From Asaia bogorensis (GTDB lineage: Bacteria; Pseudomonadota; Alphaproteobacteria; Acetobacterales; Acetobacteraceae), in assembly GCA_943333505.2 (NCBI GenBank), contig CALQTN020000013.1, forward strand, positions 1 through 64,000: 64,000 bases of DNA. The letters run 5' to 3'. Below the pieces are notes generated by a model. The model was not told the origin of the DNA. It saw nothing but the letters and a program-made list of their open reading frames with translations, and ran no database searches. A program made the position numbers and the translations under genes. Each line of letters opens with the position of its first letter. Within the stretch, counting starts at the first letter, position 1. Of this stretch, positions 59,790-64,000 are shown one piece after another.

Positions 59790-60146
59790 TCAGCTTTGAT
59801 CAGACGGGGGCAGGTCGAGGCGGACGATGGCGGCGGCATGGGCGATCAGGGTGGAATTGGTGCCGGCATCATTGGGGATTTCGAGGCCGCCTTCGACCAC
59901 GGTGACGGTGCCGGTGCCGTGCGGCAGGACGGCGAGGACCTGGGCGTGGTCGACCAGTTGTGGGTAGGGGACGCCGATCCGGACTTCGACCTGCATGCTA
60001 TCGACATGCTGGCCGACCAAATCGCCGATCGACAGCGAGTTGTGCCAGAGCGCGTCGCGGAGCGCCCGGACTGCCGCCTTGGTGGGGTCTGTGCCCCTGA
60101 TATCGGTGCCCATGCCTATTTCGAGCACCATACGTTTCAACGCCAT
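59790..60146 (-). CDS. Lin0512 family protein (paralogue 2)
   Basis: A 118-residue paralogue with the same conserved blocks as its downstream neighbour: VLEIGMGTDIRGTDPTKAAVRALRDALWHNSLSIG and IGVPYPQLVDHAQVLAVLPHGTGTVTVVEGGLEIP. GGAAGGAAACCAC precedes the ATG at 60146; an upstream in-frame start lies in the folC spacer and has no ribosome site. The stop is 11 bases before the next paralogue. The tandem arrangement suggests duplication and possibly a heteromeric complex. Confidence 0.87.
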   Translation of the reverse strand: MALKRMVLEIGMGTDIRGTDPTKAAVRALRDALWHNSLSIGDLVGQHVDSMQVEVRIGVPYPQLVDHAQVLAVLPHGTGTVTVVEGGLEIPNDAGTNSTLIAHAAAIVRLDLPPSDQS

Positions 60147-60165
60147 GTGGTTTCCTTCCGCCGTA

Positions 60166-61458
60166 TTAAGTCGGGGTCCAGCCATCCTGCTTCAGAACCT
60201 CACCCGCAAGATAGAGGCTGCCGCAGATCAGCACCCGGCCGGGGGGGAATCTTGCGGCGATTTGGGCGAGGGATGCGGTGACGGTCGGGCCAGGTTTGGC
60301 CACACCGCCAGATGCGGCGATGACGCGCTCGACCGGCAATGCAAGATGCTGCTCAGGTTCGGCCACCGCCCACAGGCTGGCGGCGAGCGGCATGATCGGG
60401 GCAAGAAACTCGGCGGTGTCTTTTGCCTGCTTCATCCCAACCACGATATGGGTCGGGCGATCGCCCCAGGCGCGCAGTTGCGCCGCTACCGCGACGCCCC
60501 CGCCGGGGTTATGGCCGCCATCGAGCCAGACTTCCCAGCCGGGCGGCATTGCCTGGGGCACCGCGCCGACCAGGCGCTGCATGCGTGCTGGCCAGATTGC
60601 CTGGGCGATACCGCGACCGATTGCATCCTGGGTGATGGGCAGCCCGCTCGCACGCAGGGCGGCCACCGCGATGCCGGCATTGTCGATCTGATGGGCGCCG
60701 AGCAACGCAGGGGGAGGCAGGTCGAGCGTGCCGGCGGGGTCGGTAAATCGAAATCCGGTGGTGGAGGGGGTTGCGCTCCAATCCCGATCGCACGCGGAAA
60801 GCCGTATCCCGTGCGCGTCGGCCTGGGCCTGCAACACCGCCAGGACATTGGCTGGTTGCGCGCCGGTAACCGCCGGCACGCCTGACTTGAAGATGCCGGC
60901 TTTCTCGAAGGCGATTTTTTCGAGCGTGTCGCCGAGCATCTCGCGATGGTCGAGCGAGATTGAGGTGATGGCACAGGCGGCCGGCCGGGCGATCACGTTG
61001 GTCGCATCGAACTGGCCACCCAGGCCGGTTTCGAGGATGCAAAGCTCGGCCGGCGCATCGGCGAACAGGACGAATGTTGCGGCGACGAGAAGTTCGAAAA
61101 CCGACAGGGGCGCCAGGCCGTTGGCGGCCTCGATCCGATCGACCGCTGCTGACAACGCCGCGTCGGTCACCAGATCTCCGGCAATCCGGATGCGTTCATT
61201 GAAGCGCACCAGATGCGGCGAGGTGGTGACGTGAACCCGCCAGCCCTGGGCTTCGCCGATCGCACGCAAAAACGCGCAGGTGCTGCCCTTGCCATTGGTG
61301 CCTGCAACATGGATCACCGGGGGCAGGCGGTCCTGTGGGTTGCCGAGCCGGGTGAGAACATCGCGCAACCTATCGAGGCTGAGATCGATCAGACGTGGAT
61401 AGCGCGCGTGCAGCCTGTCGATGATCGCCTCGGCGCGGCCCGGGGCGGCGCTAGTCAC
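60166..61458 (-). CDS. folC: bifunctional folylpolyglutamate/dihydrofolate synthase
   Basis: A 430-residue Mur-ligase-fold enzyme. The ATP-binding P-loop is [20 protein letters not shown] (about 49-68), and FETGLGG-type residues lie in [18 protein letters not shown] with the [12 protein letters not shown] block, as in FolC. It adds glutamate to dihydropteroate and folates. Its start overlaps the accD stop by four bases, and it lies in the conserved trpB-trpA-accD-folC block typical of alphaproteobacteria. Confidence 0.95.
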   Translation of the reverse strand: MTSAAPGRAEAIIDRLHARYPRLIDLSLDRLRDVLTRLGNPQDRLPPVIHVAGTNGKGSTCAFLRAIGEAQGWRVHVTTSPHLVRFNERIRIAGDLVTDAALSAAVDRIEAANGLAPLSVFELLVAATFVLFADAPAELCILETGLGGQFDATNVIARPAACAITSISLDHREMLGDTLEKIAFEKAGIFKSGVPAVTGAQPANVLAVLQAQADAHGIRLSACDRDWSATPSTTGFRFTDPAGTLDLPPPALLGAHQIDNAGIAVAALRASGLPITQDAIGRGIAQAIWPARMQRLVGAVPQAMPPGWEVWLDGGHNPGGGVAVAAQLRAWGDRPTHIVVGMKQAKDTAEFLAPIMPLAASLWAVAEPEQHLALPVERVIAASGGVAKPGPTVTASLAQIAARFPPGRVLICGSLYLAGEVLKQDGWTPT

Positions 61459-62318
61459 GCGATCGCGACCTGCTTGATCCGCAGCAATCCGATCAGGCGT
61501 GCCAGGGTTGCGGCCAGTTCGCCGCGTTTGATCACCATGTCGACGATGCCGTGGGCGAGCAGATATTCCGAGCGCTGGAAACCGTCCGGCAGTTTTTCGC
61601 GCACGGTCTGCTCGATAACGCGGGCGCCGGCAAAACCGATTTCAGCGCCAGGCTCGGCAATCTGGATATCGCCCAGCATGGTGAAGCTGGCGGTGACGCC
61701 GCCGGTGGTAGGGTCGGTCAGCACCACGATGAAGGGGAGACCCTTTTCCTTGACCATCTGGGTCGCGATCACGGTGCGGGGCATTTGCATCAGGCTGATG
61801 GTGCCTTCCTGCATGCGGGCGCCACCTGACGCGGTGAACACGATCAGCGGTGCATCCTGGAGGATTGCAAGCTTGGCCGCCGCAACAATGCCTTCGCCGA
61901 CGGCCGCCCCCATCGAGCCACCCATGAACGAGAACGCCATCACCGCCGCGACCGCGCGATGCCCGCCGATGCTGCCATGGGCGACGACGATTGCGTCATC
62001 GAGATGGGTCTTGTCGCGATATTCCTTCAGCCGGTCAGTATAGCGCTTGCTGTCGCGAAACTTCAGTGGATCGGCCGGTGGTTTGGGAAGTTCGATGCGC
62101 GAGAATTTTCCGTCGTCGAAGGTCCATGACAGGCGCTGCACCGCGCCGACCCGCATATGGTGGCCACAATGGGTGCAGACGCGCAGGTTTTTCTCCAACT
62201 CGGCGTTGAAGATCATCTGCTGGCAGGAGGTGCACTGGCTCCACAGATTATCGGGCACCTCGCGCTGGCCGAGCAGGGTGCGGATTCTCGGGCGGACGAA
62301 TTCGGTGAGCCAGTTCAT
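61455..62318 (-). CDS. accD: acetyl-CoA carboxylase carboxyltransferase subunit beta
   Basis: A 287-residue subunit that transfers the carboxyl group from biotin to acetyl-CoA, making malonyl-CoA. The N-terminal zinc ribbon has four Cys at about 29, 32, 48 and 51 (CTSC…CTHC). The carboxyltransferase crotonase-like core contains [21 protein letters not shown] and [19 protein letters not shown]. The alpha subunit is encoded elsewhere. It overlaps folC by four bases and sits ten bases after trpA. Confidence 0.96.
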   Translation of the reverse strand: MNWLTEFVRPRIRTLLGQREVPDNLWSQCTSCQQMIFNAELEKNLRVCTHCGHHMRVGAVQRLSWTFDDGKFSRIELPKPPADPLKFRDSKRYTDRLKEYRDKTHLDDAIVVAHGSIGGHRAVAAVMAFSFMGGSMGAAVGEGIVAAAKLAILQDAPLIVFTASGGARMQEGTISLMQMPRTVIATQMVKEKGLPFIVVLTDPTTGGVTASFTMLGDIQIAEPGAEIGFAGARVIEQTVREKLPDGFQRSEYLLAHGIVDMVIKRGELAATLARLIGLLRIKQVAIA

Positions 62319-62328
62319 CGCAACGACC

Positions 62329-63159
62329 CTATGCTGCCATGCGGGCGGTACGCACCGCAGCGGCCAATTCCTTCACCTGGTCCAACACCAGTCGTATCGT
62401 GTCGGGGCCGGCGCGCCCGAATTCATCGAGGCTGCCTGCGAGGGTATCGAGCAAAGCGGATGCCACGACGGCCGCATCCGCAGCCTGCACGGCGGCTGCA
62501 GCCTGTGCGGGTGTGCGCACGCCAAAGCCGATGGCGATCGGGAGCTTGGTCGCCTTGCGTACCAAAGGAATGGCCGCCGCCAGTTCATCCGCGCTCGCGG
62601 TGCGGGTGCCGGTCACCCCAGTGATTGAGACATAGTAGACGAACCCCGAACTGCCATCGAGCACCAGCGGCAGGCGCTTGGCATCGGTAGTGGGCGCCAC
62701 CAGCCGGATCACATCGATCGCATTGGCGGTGGCGTGCGGCACCAGGAGATCGGCTTCTTCGGTTGGCAGATCGACAACGATCAGCCCATCGACACCGCAT
62801 ATGCCGGCGTCCTTGCAGAAACGTTCGACGCCGTAGGAGAGGATCGGGTTGAGGTAGCCCATCAGGATGATCGGGGTGGTATCATTCTCGCGGCGGAATT
62901 CGCGCACCATGGCAAGGGTGTGGGCCATGGTGGCGCCAGCCGCGAGGCCACGCTTGGCCGCCAATTGCACTGTCGGGCCATCGGCCATCGGGTCGGTGAA
63001 CGGGCAGCCGATTTCGATCAGGTCGGCGCCAGCCCCTGGCATGCCTCGCAGCAGGGCCATCGAGGTCGCCGCATCCGGGTCCCAGGCTTCGAGAAATGGG
63101 ATCAGCGCGCCACGACCCTCGGCCTTCAGTTGCGCGAAACGCGCGGCGATCCGGCTCAC
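62329..63159 (-). CDS. trpA: tryptophan synthase alpha subunit
   Basis: A 276-residue TIM barrel that cleaves indole-3-glycerol phosphate to indole. The catalytic Glu and Asp lie in [21 protein letters not shown], and the phosphate-binding glycine loop is near [17 protein letters not shown]. The GTG start overlaps the trpB stop by three bases, so the two subunits are translated in a coupled way, as expected for the alpha2beta2 complex. Confidence 0.96.
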   Translation of the reverse strand: MSRIAARFAQLKAEGRGALIPFLEAWDPDAATSMALLRGMPGAGADLIEIGCPFTDPMADGPTVQLAAKRGLAAGATMAHTLAMVREFRRENDTTPIILMGYLNPILSYGVERFCKDAGICGVDGLIVVDLPTEEADLLVPHATANAIDVIRLVAPTTDAKRLPLVLDGSSGFVYYVSITGVTGTRTASADELAAAIPLVRKATKLPIAIGFGVRTPAQAAAAVQAADAAVVASALLDTLAGSLDEFGRAGPDTIRLVLDQVKELAAAVRTARMAA

Positions 63160-64000
63160 AATGTAACTCCCAGCGCTTCGGCGACGGTGAAGATGTCTTT
63201 GTCCCCGCGTCCGCAGAGGTTCATCAGAATGATCGCGTCCTTTGGCATGGTTGGTGCGATCTTAGCGACATGGGCAATCGCGTGCGCGGGTTCAAGCGCC
63301 GGGATGATGCCCTCGGTGCGACAGCACAGCTGGAACGCGTCGAGCGCCTCCGTGTCGGTGGCCGATACGTATTCGACCCGCTTGATTTCGTGCAGCCAGG
63401 AATGCTCCGGGCCGATGCCGGGATAGTCGAGCCCGGCACTGATGCTGTGGGCCTCGGTAATCTGGCCGTCCTCGTCCTGCAGCAGGTAGGTCCAGTTGCC
63501 ATGCAGCACGCCGGGGCGGCCGCGCGACAGGCTCGCGGCATGCTCGCCGCTATCAAGACCATGACCGGCGGCCTCGACCCCGATCAGGCGGACCGAGGGA
63601 TCGTCGAGGAACGGATGGAACAGCCCCATCGCATTGGATCCGCCACCGATGCAGGCCACCGCGACATCTGGCAGCCGGCCTTCGGCGGCCAGCAACTGGG
63701 CCTTGGCCTCTGTCCCGATCACCGACTGGAAATCGCGCACCATTGCCGGATAGGGGTGCGGCCCGGCGACCGTGCCGATGATGTAGAAAGTGTCGGAAAC
63801 ATTGGCGACCCAGTCGCGCAAGGCCTCATTCATCGCGTCCTTGAGGGTTGCGGCCCCTGATGTCACCGGTCGGACCTCGGCGCCGAGCAGCTTCATGCGG
63901 AACACGTTGGGCGCCTGGCGGGCGACGTCGGTGGCGCCCATGTAAACGGTGCAGGGAAGACCAAACAGCGCGCAGACGGTTGCTGTTGCCACGCCGTGCT
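63156..64000 (-). CDS. trpB: tryptophan synthase beta subunit (5' part outside the window)
   Basis: The last ~281 residues of TrpB, running off the right edge; the frame stays open to base 64000 ([16 protein letters not shown] at the edge). Seen: [25 protein letters not shown], the serine-binding/PLP-phosphate region [16 protein letters not shown], and [14 protein letters not shown]. The PLP lysine and N-terminal third are beyond the window. It condenses indole with serine. Confidence 0.95.
   Translation of the reverse strand, partial: HGVATATVCALFGLPCTVYMGATDVARQAPNVFRMKLLGAEVRPVTSGAATLKDAMNEALRDWVANVSDTFYIIGTVAGPHPYPAMVRDFQSVIGTEAKAQLLAAEGRLPDVAVACIGGGSNAMGLFHPFLDDPSVRLIGVEAAGHGLDSGEHAASLSRGRPGVLHGNWTYLLQDEDGQITEAHSISAGLDYPGIGPEHSWLHEIKRVEYVSATDTEALDAFQLCCRTEGIIPALEPAHAIAHVAKIAPTMPKDAIILMNLCGRGDKDIFTVAEALGVTL

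Noticed and set aside
1-64000. CRISPR arrays, tRNA or rRNA genes
   Set aside because: I looked for regularly spaced repeats and for tRNA T-arm motifs; only coding matches such as the one near 33391 were found, and no cloverleaf.

Overview
The window is high-GC DNA from an alphaproteobacterium, most likely of the Acetobacteraceae/Rhodospirillales group. The evidence is the trpB-trpA-accD-folC gene order, the 41-residue zinc-free form of ribosomal protein bL36, a glcDEF glycolate oxidase operon, a Hint-domain surface-type protein, and two families of dispersed intergenic palindromes. Taxonomy is inferred from gene content only. No rRNA, tRNA or CRISPR array was recognised.

Layout. 1-2216: a Hint-domain gene in an AT-rich, repeat-containing stretch. 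2217-6712: rmuC, a YhiN/HI0933-type flavoprotein, a small membrane protein and a methyltransferase. 6718-12427 (minus): a seven-gene unit with an SDR-like protein, a cysteine-dioxygenase-like cupin, a beta-hydroxyacid dehydrogenase and an SsuABC/TauABC-type ABC importer. 12570-18427 (plus): rpmJ, then glcD-glcE-glcF, a TPR protein and a serine hydrolase. 18430-23224 (minus): a methyltransferase with regulatory domain, an enoyl-CoA hydratase and two acyl-CoA dehydrogenases. 23347-25697: an MttB-family methyltransferase gene running into an OppD-like ATPase fragment, an IS5-type transposase remnant and a 105-bp repeat.

25695-29673: a DUF2786-like protein, a DUF1295 membrane protein, and an operon of two amidohydrolases plus a Rieske ferredoxin. 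29788-31655: hisI with a COG0523 metallochaperone GTPase, divergent from a Zur/Fur regulator (zinc homeostasis). 31725-39152 (minus): metC-like, a cupin, a decayed patch, a 2OG oxygenase, sseA, an AlaX editing protein, a PhnA-like protein with an XRE regulator, and glxR-hyi. 39254-49449: an AI-2E-family permease, a ClC channel, a denD-like dehydrogenase, and a tightly overlapping operon starting with diaminopropionate ammonia-lyase. 49435-53080 (minus): an FAD monooxygenase-like protein, an AlkA-type glycosylase and a lactate permease. 53221-55957: a creatininase-family/ketopantoate-reductase-like/SDR operon. 56023-57809: a vapBC locus with a nonsense-mutated toxin, a frameshifted HTH gene and a hypothetical protein. 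57900-64000 (minus): a cytochrome P450, two tandem Lin0512 paralogues, folC, accD, trpA and partial trpB.

The most unusual signal is a palindromic element whose end reads TAGAGCGTGATGACC. It has about 105-bp full copies and 42-bp short copies. The TAG at its edge is the actual stop codon of five unrelated genes. This fits a MITE-like element that duplicates TA on insertion and begins with G, so it rebuilds TAG when it lands in a TA-containing stop codon. A second palindrome family (arms GTTCTTTTTGT) occupies spacers between same-strand genes at 20.8, 22.1 and 59.3 kb.

Metabolically the window is rich in organic-acid and carbon scavenging functions. Glycolate oxidase, hydroxypyruvate isomerase and tartronate-semialdehyde reductase would link glycolate to glycerate, and several catabolic cassettes have substrates that cannot be read from the sequence.
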